DNA of 64,000 nt from Balaenoptera acutorostrata (GCF_949987535.1 NC_080078.1:30772942-30836941); one strand, 5' to 3'. Numbered from the stretch's first letter, positions 1-10,371 are shown. Notes: generated by a model not told the origin, from the letters alone. Program-made: numbers and translations.

Positions 1-23
1 GATCTTGAATCAGATGCGTATGT

Positions 24-298
24 TTGATTGATTGATTGATTGATTGATTTTGGCTGTGTTGGGTCTTCGTTTCTGTGCGAGGGCTTTCTCCAGTTGTGGC
101 AAGCGGGGGCCACTCTTCATCGCGATGCGCGGGCCTCTCTCGTTGCGGAGCACAGGCTCCAGACGCGCAGGCTCAGCAGTTGTGGCTCACGGGCCCAGCC
201 GCTCTGCGGCATGTGGGATCTTCCCAGGCCAGGGCTCGAACCCGTGTCCCCTGCATTAGCAGGCAGATTCTCAACCACTGCGCCACCAGGGAAGCCCC
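24..298 (-). mobile_element. CHR-type tRNA-derived SINE, long form
   Basis: The element lies antisense. Its tRNA-like head is at the right end (complement of CCACCAGGGAAGCCC, with a B-box-like CTCGAACCC near 236-244), and its tail is the (TGAT)n run at 24-48. This body is typical of cetacean CHR SINEs, which are non-autonomous and use L1 machinery. It lacks the internal 23-base duplication found in the copies at 388-718 and 2498-2835. No clean target-site duplication was found. Confidence 0.88.
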
Positions 299-319
299 AT
301 GAGATTTTTTTTTTTTTTT

Positions 320-1253
320 TTTTGCCCAGTTTTTTGTTGTGGTAAAATGCGCATAACATAAAATTTACCATCTTAACCACTTTTTTTTTTAAATTTTTTT
401 TATAGCTACTTTATTTATTTATTTATTTATTTTTGGCTGTGTTGGGTCTTCGGTTCGTGCGAGGGCTTTCTCTGGTTACGGCAAGTGGGGGCCACTCTTC
501 ATCGCGGTGCGGGGACCGCTCTTCATCGCGGTGCGCGGGCCTTTCACTATCGCGGCCCCTCCCGTTGCGGGGCACAGGCTCCAGACGCGCAGGCTCAGTA
601 GCTGTGGCTCACGGGCCCAGCTGCTCCGTGGCATGTGGGATCTTCCCAGACCAGGGCTCGAACCCGTGTCCCCTGCATTAGCAGGCAGATTCTCAACCAC
701 TGCGCCACCAGGGAAGCCCTTAACCACTTTTTAAGTGTATAATTCAGTGTTATTAAGTACATTCATTTTGCTGTGCAGCCGTCAACACCATCCATCCACA
801 GAACTCTTTTGTTCTTGCAAAATGGAAACTCTGTACCCATTAAACACTAACTTCCCATGACCCCCTCCCTCTAACCCCTGGCAACTACCATTTTTTTCTT
901 TCTTTTTAAACAATCTTCCCTTTCCCCTCACACCCTTGCCTCTGGTAACCACCATTCTACTCTCTATTACTATAAGTTTGGCTTTTGTTATTATTATTAT
1001 TATTATTTTTTTTTAGATTCTGCCTGTAAGTGAGATAATGAAATATTTGTCCCTCTCTGTCTGGCTTATTTCACTCAGCATAGTGTCTTCCAAGTTCATC
1101 TATGTTGTCACAAATGGCAGGATTTCTTTCTTTTTTAGGCTGAATAATATACCATTTTTAAATCCATTCATCCATTGACAGACATTTAGATTGTTTCCAT
1201 ATCTTGGCTCTGGGGAATAGTGCTGAAGAGAACATGGGGTTGCAGACATCTCT
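320..1253 (-). mobile_element. Ancient L1 (L1M-type) 3' fragment, split by a SINE
   Basis: Antisense L1 3' region: phrases such as GTGGTAAAATGCGCATAACA and 'TTCATCTATGTTGTCACAAATGGCAGGATTTC' (around 1096-1126) match the old mammalian L1 3' end in reverse. It is interrupted by the SINE at 388-718; the two halves join at TTAACCACTTTT. A (TTA)n run lies near 978-1005. No open frame survives. Confidence 0.8.
388..718 (-). mobile_element. CHR-type SINE with internal duplication and extended tail
   Basis: Antisense CHR SINE inserted in the L1 fragment. A 14-base direct repeat, CTTAACCACTTTTT, flanks it at 372-385 and 719-732. The body has a 23-base tandem duplication (CTCTTCATCGCGGTGCG appears twice, about 494-531). 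Beyond the (TTTA)n tail lies a non-A segment, TATAGCTACTTTATTTA, shared with the copy at 2498-2835. These shared features suggest a common source gene. Confidence 0.92.
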
Positions 1254-1255
1254 TC

Positions 1256-1384
1256 GAGATGCTGATGTTATGAGATGTGAACCCAGGCGGCGTGGCTCCA
1301 GAGCAGGCGCTTCAGAGGATTCTGTCATGAGTGAAACACGATGTTTGCTATATGTATAGCGCTTAGCCCAGATAGCTAGTATCT
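1256..1384. other. Short unassigned stretch
   Basis: 'GAGATGTGAACCCAGGCGG' followed by 'TGGCTCCAGAGC' resembles the end of an antisense MIR, but it is too short and diverged to call. Nothing else is seen. Confidence 0.3.
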
Positions 1385-2484
1385 TTTTAATGTTTTAAAA
1401 ACTTTTCTTAAAAATCTTTAATTAAGACATAATTCCCATAACATAAAGTATCCCATTTTAAAGTTTTTAATCCAGTGGTTTTTTATTATATTCACCATAT
1501 TGTACAGCTGTCACTGCTGTCTAATTCCAGAACGTTTCCAAAAACTCCCAAAGAAACTTTGTACCTATTAGCACTCATTCCCTGTTCCTCCCCGTACACC
1601 CCTGCCCCAGCCCCTGGAACTCACTAATCTACTTTCCGTCTCTTGGATTTTCCTATTCTGGAAATTTCGTATAAATGGAATCATACAATATGTGGACTTC
1701 TTTCACACAGCATGTTTTCAAGGTTCATCTACCTTGTAGCGTGTATCAGCACTTCATTCTTTTTTATGGACTAATAATACTCCACTGTTTGGACATAACC
1801 CATTTTGTTTATCCATTCATCATCCATTCATGAGTTGATGGACATTTGGGTTGCTTTCACCTTTTGGCTATTGTGAATAATTCTGCTATAAACCATTCAT
1901 GTGCAAGTTTTTGTGTGGACACATGTTTTCAGTTCTTTCGGGTATATACCTAGGAGTGGGATTGCTAGGTCATATAATAATTCTATGTTTAGATTTTGAG
2001 GAACTGCCAGACTATTTTCCACACCAGCTGCACCATTTTATATTTCCACCAGCAGTGCACAAGGGTTCCTTTTTCTCCACATCCTCATCAACATGTATTA
2101 TTTTCCATTCTGCTAATTTTACCTATTACAGTGAGTGTGAAGTTGCATCTTATTGTGGTTTTGATCTGCATTTCCCTAATCACCAATGATGTTGAGCATC
2201 TTTTCATGTGCTTAATGGCTATTATTTATATGTCATCTTTTGAGAAATGTCTATTGAAGTCCTTTGCTTGTTATTTAATTGCGTTATTTGTCTTTTCCTT
2301 GTTGAGTTGTAAGAGTTCTTTTTATGTTCTGGATAGTAGACCCTTATCAGATATGGTTTTCAAATATGTTCTGCCATTCTGTGGGTTATCTTTTCACTTT
2401 TTGAGAGTGTTTTTTTAATGCGGAAAGTTTTTAATTCTGATGAAGCATGCCTAGCATTATTGTTTATGATCCATTTCCCCCTCT
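1385..2484 (-). mobile_element. Ancient L1 (L1M-type) 3' region
   Basis: About 1.1 kb of antisense L1 3' sequence. It includes reversed ORF2 end and 3' UTR phrases, for example 'GGTATATACCTAGGAGTGGGATTGCTAGGTCATA' around 1940-1974 and 'TTGCATTTCCCTAATCACCAATGATG' around 2167-2192. Open frames through it (for example 1996-2418 on the plus strand) are chance readings of antisense L1 and are not genes. Confidence 0.85.
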
Positions 2485-2497
2485 AGCCCACATTTTT

Positions 2498-2835
2498 TTT
2501 TTTTTTTAAATTTTATAGCTACTTTATTTATTTATTTATTTTTATTTTTGGCTGTGTTGGGTCTTCGGTTCGTGTGAGGGCTTTCTCTAGTTGCGGCAAG
2601 TGGGGGCCACTCTTCATCGCGGTGCGGGGACCGCTCTTCATCGCGGTGCGCGGGCCTTTCACTATCGCGGCCCCTCCCGTTGCGGGGCACAGGCTCCAGA
2701 CGCGCAGGCTCAGTAGTTGTGGCTCACGGGCCCAGGTGCTCCGTGGCATGTGGGATCTTCCCAGACCAGGGCTCGAACCCGTGTCCCCTGCATTAGCAGG
2801 CAGATTCTCAACCACTGCGCCACCAGGGAAGCCCA
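2498..2835 (-). mobile_element. CHR-type SINE, sister of the copy at 388-718
   Basis: Antisense CHR SINE with a 13-base direct repeat AGCCCACATTTTT at 2485-2497 and 2836-2848. It has the same 23-base internal duplication (about 2611-2655) and the same extra tail segment TATAGCTACTTTATTTA as the SINE at 388-718. By eye the two bodies differ at only a handful of sites, so both are young and probably from one source locus. Confidence 0.93.
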
Positions 2836-2848
2836 AGCCCACATTTTT

Positions 2849-3333
2849 ATCCTCAGCCATCACAGTGGCTTAGGAATTTGTTAGTGCCGTGCTGGTTCTG
2901 GGGGTGGGGAAGAACAGACCAGCCTTCTGTGCTTTGTCAGACCCCAGACTCAGGGTGAGAGGGGAGGAGGGACAAGGACCGTCAAGCAGTCAGTCGAGGC
3001 TGGTGATCACTCTGGTGGTCACCATCACTGCCCCCGGCTTCAGGATCCCTTTCCCAGACCACCTCTACTTGACCTCAGAGTGTGATGAAACAGCCCATTT
3101 GAATCTTTAGAGGCAACAGTCTATAAATTTTTTTCTGTCTCCCCTGGGCCTTGCCTACAAGAACCTTCCACCTCTCTCTAGGTGTCAGGAATGCTCAAGA
3201 ATTATGGGGTCTTGTCCCCGAGTTCCCTGAGCCTGCCTCTGCCTCTATCTTAGCTCATTTTTCCTCCTGCTTCTCCACAGCCGCCTTGATGAGAACCAGC
3301 TGCAGGCTCTGACAACACCCAATTCTGGAAGGT
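2849..3333. other. No recognised feature
   Basis: Mixed-composition DNA with no repeat family I recognise. A short plus-strand open frame (2889-3110) has no recognisable domain and no visible splice context. Confidence 0.4.
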
Positions 3334-3520
3334 CCCAAACTTCAGAGTGTCTCGGAACCACCCAGGAAGCGTGCTATTAAACATGAGGATTCCTGGGCCA
3401 TTCCCCAGTAACACTGAATCTGAATTTCTGGGGGTAGGACCCAGGGATGTGCATTTTTAACCAGATCTCCAGATGATTCAGGTGTTGGGGGTCCACAGAC
3501 CACATCTTGAGAGGCACTGC
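3334..3520. mobile_element. MER5-like hAT-Charlie non-autonomous element, diverged
   Basis: Reads as a decayed MER5 element: 'CCCAAACTTCAGAGTG', then 'ATGAGGATTCCTGGGCC', then 'TCTGAATTTCTGGGGGTAGG', then the complementary end 'CCACAGACCACATCTTGAGAGGCA'. The inverted-end layout is typical of these short hAT derivatives. Confidence 0.6.
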
Positions 3521-3557
3521 CCTATTCTAGAAGCCTTCCCGCCCAAATCTGAGATCC

Positions 3558-3735
3558 CAGCGGTTCTCAAACTTGACTGCATATTAGAATCACCTGGGGA
3601 AACTTAAAACCTCTCCACATCCAGGTCATACCATGGACCAGTCAAATCAGAATCTCTGAGCCTGGGACCCAGGCATCAGTCGGTAGTATTTAAAGCTCCC
3701 CAGGTGGTTCCAAGGTGCAGCTAAGGCTAGAGCGA
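3558..3735. mobile_element. MER5A element (hAT-Charlie)
   Basis: About 178 bases, the usual MER5A length. It opens with 'CAGCGGTTCTCAAACTTGAC' and 'ATTAGAATCACCTGGGG', has 'TCAGAATCTCTGAGCCTGGG' in the centre and closes with 'AAAGCTCCCCAGGTGGTTCC', the imperfect inverted terminal region. Confidence 0.85.
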
Positions 3736-4127
3736 GAGGTTATATAACTACCTGGGACTGGAGGCCATCGCATTGCATGTGCTGTTTCCCTTTGCTGAGC
3801 CCTCTAACCCATCAGGTCAGCTGGATTTGGTAGTTTACTCCCTTCTCTTTCCCCCGCTGCAATTTATTTTTATTCTCTTGCTGCACACTGAGGGCACAGA
3901 ATTGGAAGAGTGGAAATGTGCACACATCTCCAAGTTTGCTACAGTGGGGGTTGGCTGACCACACAGGACACAGACTGAGGCATCTTTGCTCACTCTCATG
4001 ATGATGCTGGATTGACCTGGACTTATTGAGGGAGCCATTGATGTCACAGGCCCCCCAGATAAAGGGACTGTCACCTTCTGATCATGAACCTGTAGCACCA
4101 GGGTCTTTCTGGAAAAGGTTGTCCTAC
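3736..4127. other. No recognised feature
   Basis: Apparently unique sequence. Short frames on both strands lack recognisable domains. Confidence 0.4.
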
Positions 4128-4262
4128 GAAGTGGTCAAGAGTGTGGGCTTTGGATCAGGTGGCTTGGTTTGAATTTTAGCTCTACCACTTGGGTGGGTGA
4201 GCTGCTGGTCCTCCCTGAGCTTCTCTTTCCTCATCAGTGCAATGGGAATATGTAAAAGTCTG
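4128..4262 (+). mobile_element. MIR SINE fragment
   Basis: Sense-strand MIR: 'GAGTGTGGGCTTTGGATCAGG', 'TTTGAATTTTAGCTCTACCACTT', then 'CTTCTCTTTCCTCATCAGTGCAATGGG' correspond to the MIR body and core in order. It is truncated by the following SINE. Confidence 0.75.
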
Positions 4263-4265
4263 AAG

Positions 4266-4400
4266 GGGACTTCCCTGGTGGTCCAGTGGTTAAGACTCTG
4301 CGCTTCCACTGCACGGGGCTCGGGTTTGATTCCTGGTCGGGGAACTAAGGTCCCACATGCCATGCGGTGTGGCCAAAAGATAAAAAATAAAAAACACATA
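4266..4400 (+). mobile_element. Short CHR-2-type tRNA-derived SINE
   Basis: Sense SINE beginning ACTTCCCTGGTGGTCCAGTGG, with a B-box-like GGTTTGATTCC, then GGGGAACTAAGGTCCCACATG and GCGGTGTGGCCAAAA before an A-rich tail. Near-matching flanks (AAAAGTCTGAAG before, AAAAGTACTGAAG after) are a likely aged target-site duplication. Confidence 0.88.
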
Positions 4401-4403
4401 AAA

Positions 4404-4832
4404 GTACTGAAGAATTATCTTAAGCAGATGAATGGATAAAGAAAATCTGGTGTATACATACAGCCTTAAAAAATAAAGAAGGAAATTCTGCAATATGGGA
4501 CAACATGGATGAACCTGGAGGATGTTATCTTAAGTGAAATAAGCCGGACACAGAATGACAAATAATGCTTGATTCCACTTATATGAGGAATCTAAAATAG
4601 TCAAATTCTGAGCCTAGAGAGTGGAAGGGTGGTTGCCGGGGGCTGGGGGAGGAGGAAATGAAGAGTCACTAATCAGCGGGCATAAAGTTTCAGTTGAGCA
4701 AGATGAATAAGCTCTGGAGGCCTGCTGTACAGCGTTGTACCTACAATCAGAGTCCTGTATCGTGCACTTAAAATGTGTTAGGAGAGTAAATCTCATGTTA
4801 GGTGTTCTTCCCACAATAAAATAAAATTAAAC
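4404..4832 (+). mobile_element. Ancient L1 3' end (L1M-type)
   Basis: Sense L1 3' region: 'GATGAATGGATAAAGAAAAT', 'GGACAACATGGATGAACCTGG', 'AGTGAAATAAGCCGGACACAGA' and 'GTGGTTGCCGGGGGCTGG' follow the L1M order. It ends at an A-rich tail (4816-4850). Confidence 0.82.
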
Positions 4833-5545
4833 ATAAATAAATAAATGTGACTGAGCTTTCAGAAAGAAAGAAAATCGTGTTAAGAATTAAGATGATCCAT
4901 GTAAGATATTTAAGCTCCACGGCTGGTGTCAGCTCCCCTCTCCTTCTCCTATAGGACTGCCTTCCAAGCAGCAAGACTGACAGGCAGGGCAGGGGCTTGG
5001 GACCATCTCAGCTACAGAAACGACGGCCAGGCGCCTTGTCCCCAGTGTTCCCCCGCACGCAGGCTCAGCCTCCCCACCCCTGTTCCACCCCAGCCCTGCC
5101 CTCAGAGACCTCATCGTTTGTTCTCTACACGACACCTGCCCAAACTCCCCGTCACTTCCTCTCCGAAGGCACAGACGTGATCACACCACGGAGCCCCATC
5201 CTGGTCGCCTCATGCACTTGAAGGTTTGCTCAGTATAATGTCTCAGTGTGCGGAGGGGCCTTTCTGGGTGTCAGGGCACCCAGAAGAGATACACGCCCAT
5301 CTTCTTAGCAAGACCCATGCCTCGCCCCGTTCACACCAGGAGTGGTGTGAACTCTCCTGCTTGACTCTTCTTGCACTTGTAGGGTGTAGACTCTTTACTG
5401 TTCCCCCCAACCTCTCCTGGATCTGCATCCAAGTGACTGACAGTGAGGCATTCTCCTCAAGCCAATAAATACACTACATTGTATTTCTACTGACGTGATT
5501 TTTACAGCATTTCCAAGTTTATAATTTTCCAAGTCTGCATGATTA
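4833..5545. other. Unassigned DNA, possible L2 remnant
   Basis: A-rich start, then GC-richer sequence. The part around 5080-5470 (for example 'CTTCTTGCACTTGTAGGGTG' and 'GAGGCATTCTCCTCAAGCCAATAAATACA') weakly resembles L2 but cannot be called. No coding signal was recognised. Confidence 0.35.
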
Positions 5546-5547
5546 TG

Positions 5548-5605
5548 TTGGGTTGGCCAAAAAGTTCATTCGGGTTTTTCCATAAGATGTTTTTGGCCAA
5601 CCCAA
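5548..5605. mobile_element. Mariner-like MITE, 58 bp
   Basis: Terminal inverted repeats TTGGGTTGGCCAAAAA and TTTTTGGCCAACCCAA bracket a very short interior. The right side abuts TA, as expected for a Tc1/mariner target; the left side reads TG, consistent with one mutation. It has no coding capacity and would have moved with a mariner transposase supplied in trans. Confidence 0.85.
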
Positions 5606-5609
5606 TACT

Positions 5610-6391
5610 TTTACAAAACGTCTGACCACACCCCCCAAGTTCTCATGCAACAGTATTCAACGTTCAGCCATGTGTGAGGCATGGTTGTTTTATGTATGTA
5701 TTATTTAGACGGACTTCCCAGTTTCAATACCCTAAATTTTCCCTTCTGATCAACACCACCCATCGCTGGCCAGGGAAGTGTTGGATAGATGACAGTCGTT
5801 ACTCTGGGAGGGTGCAGAGTCCTGTGATCTCCAGGGCAGGGCTCCCAAGTAGTTGCCATGTGGATGCTAGCTGCTCTCCCAAACACAGAGGAGTGGGGAG
5901 AGGAGGAGAAAAAAGGAAACCAGAACAGGCAAAGGGAGCCGACTCCTTGGAGAGGAAAGTGCCCCTGAGAAAAGCAGACAAGGGAGAGGGGAGCACTTGG
6001 AACACGTCTCTCCTGTAAACCGTCGGGTCCAGATGAGCTGTGTATGAGGTGGCCTGCAGAGCTGGCTAATAACCCCGCTGCCGAGTGATTTACAGCCAGT
6101 TCACAACATCTGAAAGAGGAGCCACAGAGCTCCAGTCAGGAGTGGAGGGAGAAGAAGTGCCTGCCTGAAATTTACTGCCCAGAAAATCTGATGAGCGGTG
6201 GTCACGGAACACGAAGGGGAAGAATTCACAAGTATCTCAGTGCCACCAGGATCTCGGGCCCCAGGGGGTGCTTGAAGTTTACGAACAAGTCATCTCAGGC
6301 CACGCCGGTAGCATTTTTTTTTTTTTTACTGTAATTACAAAAAATTACCATACAGGAATGTTATGGCGGGCTGCCTTCTGAGCTGTAGACC
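5610..6391. other. No recognised feature
   Basis: Apparently unique DNA with a T-run at 6307-6326. Short open frames overlap on both strands with no recognisable domain. Confidence 0.4.
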
Positions 6392-6562
6392 CCTGTTTCT
6401 CAAACCTTCATGTGCACGTGAATCACCTTGGACATGGTTCAAATGTAGATTCTGGTTCAGCAGAGTGGAGGGGCAGCCTGAGACTCTGCATTTCTAAGAA
6501 GCTCCCAGGAGAGGCAGCTGCTGCTGGTTATGGACCACACTGTGAGCGGTGGGGCTAGAGGA
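6392..6562. mobile_element. MER5-like hAT element, diverged
   Basis: 'TTTCTCAAACCTTCATGTGC' and 'GTGAATCACCTTGGACATGG' start the element; 'TTCTAAGAAGCTCCCAGG' and 'GGACCACACTGTGAGC' close it. The layout follows short hAT-Charlie derivatives. The exact subfamily is uncertain. Confidence 0.6.
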
Positions 6563-6950
6563 GCGCTTGGTAAACAGATGTAGGGGGGCCTGAGTGGAGG
6601 TGCCTCCTGGTGGCGTGGAAGCTGCTGGGGTGTCGAGAAAGCACTGCCGGCATCTCTGGGGCCTGTGTCCAGGGGAGGGCTTGGGGCTCCCCCTAGGTGA
6701 CAGCCTTTCTGTCTGCCTCTCAGGTAGAGAAGAGAAAGATTGCCATTACGAACCTTGTCATTGAGCTTTGAGAAAGGGAGGAGGCGGGGTGGGGGGTGGA
6801 CAGGCAGGAGGGAACCCACAGGTATTGAGTGTTTCTTGACTGTTTTTCCTCTGCTTCCTGCCCCTGTCTCCTCCCAAATCTTTCTCTCCTTAATAGTTGT
6901 ACCCACCAGCCACCCCACTGCTTAAGCCTGGGAGCTGGGAGCTGTCCTTA
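6563..6950. other. No recognised feature
   Basis: GC-rich unique sequence. A minus-strand frame of 153 codons (6457-6918) runs into the MER5-like element on its left and has no recognisable motif, so I do not call a gene. Confidence 0.4.
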
Positions 6951-7400
6951 GATTTTCCCTGTTGGGAAAGGCAGTTGTATGCAGCTTGCGTAACCCCTGC
7001 ATGGCTGCTTAAGAGCAGCCTTGGGCCTCGAATGTTTTCCTGCAAAGAGATAACAAGACCTCGCAGCCTGTGCTGGACATATGTACTTGCTTGGGCATAT
7101 CTTTCCCTGCTCTGAGCTTGATGTGGACTTCCTTGTTTTGCTTAAGCCTGTGTGTTGTATTGGCACCTGGCCAGCCCCCGCCGCTGTATCTGTTCCCGGC
7201 GGGGAGAGATTGGGATCTTTCCACTGCAGCACGAAGTGGGGTTCATGCGGCCACACCACTGCGTGGACTTCGGGGTGGATCCCGGACCATGGGGCACCAA
7301 CCTATTGCATGGGATTGGATCTTGTGTGTTCTCACTCCTCTTCTGCAAGTAAGCGCTGGACCACACGAGCCCTGTGTGTGTGTTGCCTGTTCCCAGTGAC
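6951..7400 (+). mobile_element. Possible solo LTR of an endogenous retrovirus
   Basis: The segment opens with TGTTGGGAAAGGCAG near 6960 and has LTR-like composition: CTTAAG boxes, 'AACAAGACCTCGCAGCC', pyrimidine-rich tracts and a CpG-bearing second half. I recall similar text from ruminant ERV LTRs but cannot confirm a family. No matching flanking repeat and no internal viral genes are seen, so a solo LTR is an inference. Confidence 0.38.
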
Positions 7401-7484
7401 CTCGAATCATGCACTGATCTCTTCCCTGAGTGTCACTTATCTGTCTTTCAACCTTGACTGCACAGCCTGACCCTCATGGAGCAG

Positions 7485-8035
7485 TGGACCATTCCTTTCT
7501 CTCTTCCCACATACCCAGCCTAGTGCAGTTTATAATCATTCTCCTTCAAATGCTTCCCCACCTCCACTGCCACCACCGTCTCCCGCCTGCACCTCTGGAA
7601 CAGCCTTCTAACTGGTCTTCCTGCTTCCACCTTCATCCCTCTCCAATCCATCCTTCCCACTGTAGCTGGGTCACTTCTCTCCTTAACAGCCGTCAAGGAG
7701 ACATCTCATGACATCTCGGCTAGAACCCAGGTACCTTCTCAGGATCTGCAAGGCCCTGCCTTTTTCATCCCTCTCCCCTCTGCCAGCTGAGTGCCACCAG
7801 GCTGCCTGTTCTGACACACCCCACGTATTCTGAGTCTTTGCATATTCTGTTCCCTCTTCCTGGCACCACCCTTCCCCCACCCCCAAATAAACCCTCCTTT
7901 TTCATTGCTTCCAGGAGGGCAGGGATCCTGCCTTTCTTCTCTACTGCTGAATACCCAGTGCCCGGGTCCAGGCTCATAGTACACATACAACGCATATTAG
8001 TTCAAGAATCGAGTGAATTAAAGAATAAATAAGCT
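7485..8035 (+). mobile_element. L2 LINE 3' region
   Basis: Sense L2: 'CCACCTCCACTGCCACCACC', 'GGAACAGCCTTCTAACTGGTCTTCC', 'CCTCTTCCTGGCACCACC', 'CCAGGAGGGCAGGGATCCTGCC' and 'GCTGAATACCCAGTGCC' occur in consensus order. Open frames across it are not functional reverse transcriptase. Confidence 0.8.
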
Positions 8036-8059
8036 TCAGGAAAGCAGAGGGCAGAGAGG

Positions 8060-8220
8060 AGTGCGTAAAAGAGGCTAACATTCACTGAAGCACGTGCTGT
8101 GTGCATTGCACACCTATCCTCTCATTTGCTCTATCCCACTGATTGCTACAAGATTAACCTTGCAGCTCAGAGATTTGGATTCACCTGCTCCAGTTACACA
8201 GCCACTGAGTAGCGGGCTTG
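8060..8220 (-). mobile_element. MIR SINE
   Basis: Antisense MIR: 'GAGGCTAACATTCACTGAAGC', 'CTCTCATTTGCTCTATCC' and 'GTTACACAGCCACTGAGTAG' keep the reversed MIR order although diverged. Confidence 0.6.
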
Positions 8221-8224
8221 CACC

Positions 8225-8432
8225 CTACTCGAGCTTAGCCTAGGGTTTCTTGACCTTGGCGTTATGAATTTGTTGTTGTGTAATGGAGGGGGGGCTGTCT
8301 TGGGCACTGTAGGGCATTTAGCAGTGTCCCTGGCCTCTACCCTCTCAATGCTCGTAGCGCCCTCCCAACTTCTGGCAACCAGAATGTGTCCAGACACTGC
8401 CAGATGTTCCTTGGGGACCAAGCCAGCCTCCA
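8225..8432 (-). mobile_element. MER20 element (hAT-Charlie)
   Basis: Antisense MER20: 'GGGTTTCTTGACCTTGGCG', 'GGGCATTTAGCAGTGTCCCTGGCC', 'CTGGCAACCAGAATGTGTCCAG' and 'CCAGATGTTCCTTGGGG'. About 208 bases, close to the usual 219. Confidence 0.8.
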
Positions 8433-9090
8433 GGTAAGACCCGCTGGCTTGGCCCGTGGGTAATTTCAGCCTCCCCTGTGCTCCTCTACTTCGATCCCCG
8501 CCCTCCCAGTCCTCTCGGAGAGCTGCTGTTTTCTCGTGGACTCTCCCTCACCCCATCATTTCCCACAGGCCTCCTTGTGCATCACTCTGGCAATGAAGCA
8601 AACGGATGGTGAAGTTCCGAGTGTTGCAACAAACATTCGCTTTCCTGGTTTATTTAGTGTCAGCCCCGTGTTTCAGATGCTTGTGTCACTGGCATGGATG
8701 CTCACAGGCTATCTAGAAAATGTGCAATATATTTTTTCCCTTTGCCGAAATAGCACGTCTGAATGTTTAGCGTGAGATAAACTAGTATGTTTATGAGGAG
8801 ATAACTTGTCAAAACAGACTCGTGGCTCCACCGCTGGAACAGCCTGGCCTCCTAGCCTTTCTTCATTCAGAGACAGAGTGCGCATTTTTCTTGGGTGTTT
8901 TATGTGGATTTAAAGTAAAAATTTACTTCCCGCCTTTTTTTTGACAGAGAAAAAACCCCAAATGCAAGTGTCTTTTTAAGCACAAGGGATGAAGAGAGAG
9001 AAAGGAATAGAAGAGGCATGTGTACATTAGAGAAAAAAAAATCCGAGTGAGTTCCTAGCCAGGAGACCCACTTAGAGGTAGGGCTCCCTT
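8433..9090. other. No recognised feature
   Basis: Unique-looking DNA with several short A/T runs (8934-8941, 9033-9041). No convincing exon. Confidence 0.4.
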
Positions 9091-9095
9091 TTTGG

Positions 9096-9335
9096 CTTAT
9101 TCATCCACCCACCCATTCCCTCCATCCGTCCTCCCAGCCACTCATCCATTCACCCACTTATCCATCCACTCATCCCCCCACTCACCCATGACCCCATCCA
9201 CTCATCCATCCATCCATCTGTCCACGCACCCATCTATCCATCTACCCATCCACCCATCCTTTCATCCACCCAACTATCCACCCACCCACCCACCCATCCA
9301 TCCGTCCATCTGCTCATCCAGCTGTCTTTCCATCC
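9096..9335. repeat. (CCAT)n / (CCCA)n simple repeat
   Basis: About 240 bases of degenerate tetranucleotides: CATCCATCCACCCACCCAT-type units with scattered substitutions. The plus-strand frame at 9092-9352 (repeating His, Pro, Ser, Ile) is a translation of the repeat and not a gene. Confidence 0.95.
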
Positions 9336-9337
9336 AG

Positions 9338-9595
9338 CATATTATGAGCTAGGATGTGTGCTGGTGCTGGGGGCTGGGCACAGATTTGTTCCCACTCTCT
9401 AGGTGTTTTTGTGGAAGACACACAAATCAGCAATCATTACATTACAACACAGGGTGTCATGTGCTGGCACAGAGGGAAACACAGGGGCTAGAGTAGCCAG
9501 AGGAAGACCACTTGGCCCAGTATTGTGGAGGGGTGGTAATCAGGGAGAACTTCCTGGAAGGGGTGAGCCAGGGATTCCATAGCAATCCTCTTTCT
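9338..9595 (-). mobile_element. L2 LINE 3' region
   Basis: Antisense L2: 'GTGCTGGTGCTGGGGGCTGGG', 'GTGGAAGACACACAAATCAG' and 'GGGAGAACTTCCTGGAAGG' are the reversed L2 3' signatures. Confidence 0.7.
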
Positions 9596-9699
9596 TCCTT
9601 CTAGCCACAGCAAATGCATTTGAGTGGAGAGTTGTTCACTTCCAGGAGGCAACTTAGAAGAGGGCAGAGGTTGAGCTGCATGTGCTTGCTGCGACCATT

Positions 9700-9815
9700 G
9701 CTAGTTTCTTCAGAGCCTCCCGTGTGCTCTGCATGCTCGTGGGTGGTCTCACTCAGCCCTTACAGCTGCCCTGTGAGGTCAGCGCTATTCAGAGGACGCT
9801 GAGGCCCAGGGAGGT
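9700..9815 (-). mobile_element. MIR SINE fragment
   Basis: Antisense MIR: 'CTCACTCAGCCCTTACAGCTGCCCTGTGAGGTCAGC' followed by 'GACGCTGAGGCCCAGGGAGG' match the reversed MIR core. Confidence 0.65.
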
Positions 9816-10371
9816 GGGGGATGGCTGTACTTAACCTTTTAAGGTTGTTATAGCAATTCGGGGTAATGTATTTGAAGTTTCTGCTACCTGGCACTTGCTC
9901 CATATCATTGTTACCCACGCGGATCTCTCCTGCTAACGTAGCGACAGTTCCTTGGTTTTGGGCAAAGCCGGTTTCGGCCTCCATCCTCCTCTTCCTCCTC
10001 TGAAGAGGGAAGTGCCTCTCCTTACGCCCCTCATGAATCAGCCTGAGGATCCCTAGGCTAGAGTTTGGGGTTGTAGTTGATTTGCTTGGGTGGGGCCTGA
10101 GCCATCCCAGTAAGCATTCAATGGTGGTCATCAGTTTCAGAATACACCACCTCTCCAGCTTTGACTGTGGTCTGCATCCCCCAATCATGACCTTAGGTAT
10201 CTGCATCTTTTCTGGTTTTCTGAGTGAGTATTTTGGTGAGGGCCACGTTCCCATTGCTTTAGAGCTCAAAGTGGATGATGAGGAGAGAGCCCTGATGCTT
10301 CCCCTGTCCCCCGGTTCCCTGCCAAAGTCTAGGGGTTGTTTCAGACTCCTTGGACTTCCCCGCTTTTTAAC
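9816..10371. other. Unassigned DNA with a 204-codon minus-strand open frame
   Basis: The frame at 9760-10374 (minus) is the longest outside tandem repeats. It is basic and Ser/Pro-rich, without a recognisable domain, and it overlaps MIR at one end and L1 at the other. Its length is near what chance allows in 64 kb, so I do not call a gene. Confidence 0.35.

Noticed and set aside
236..298. Functional tRNA gene in the CHR SINE heads
   Set aside because: The tRNA-like part is diverged, lacks a complete cloverleaf, and is fused to a SINE body and tail.
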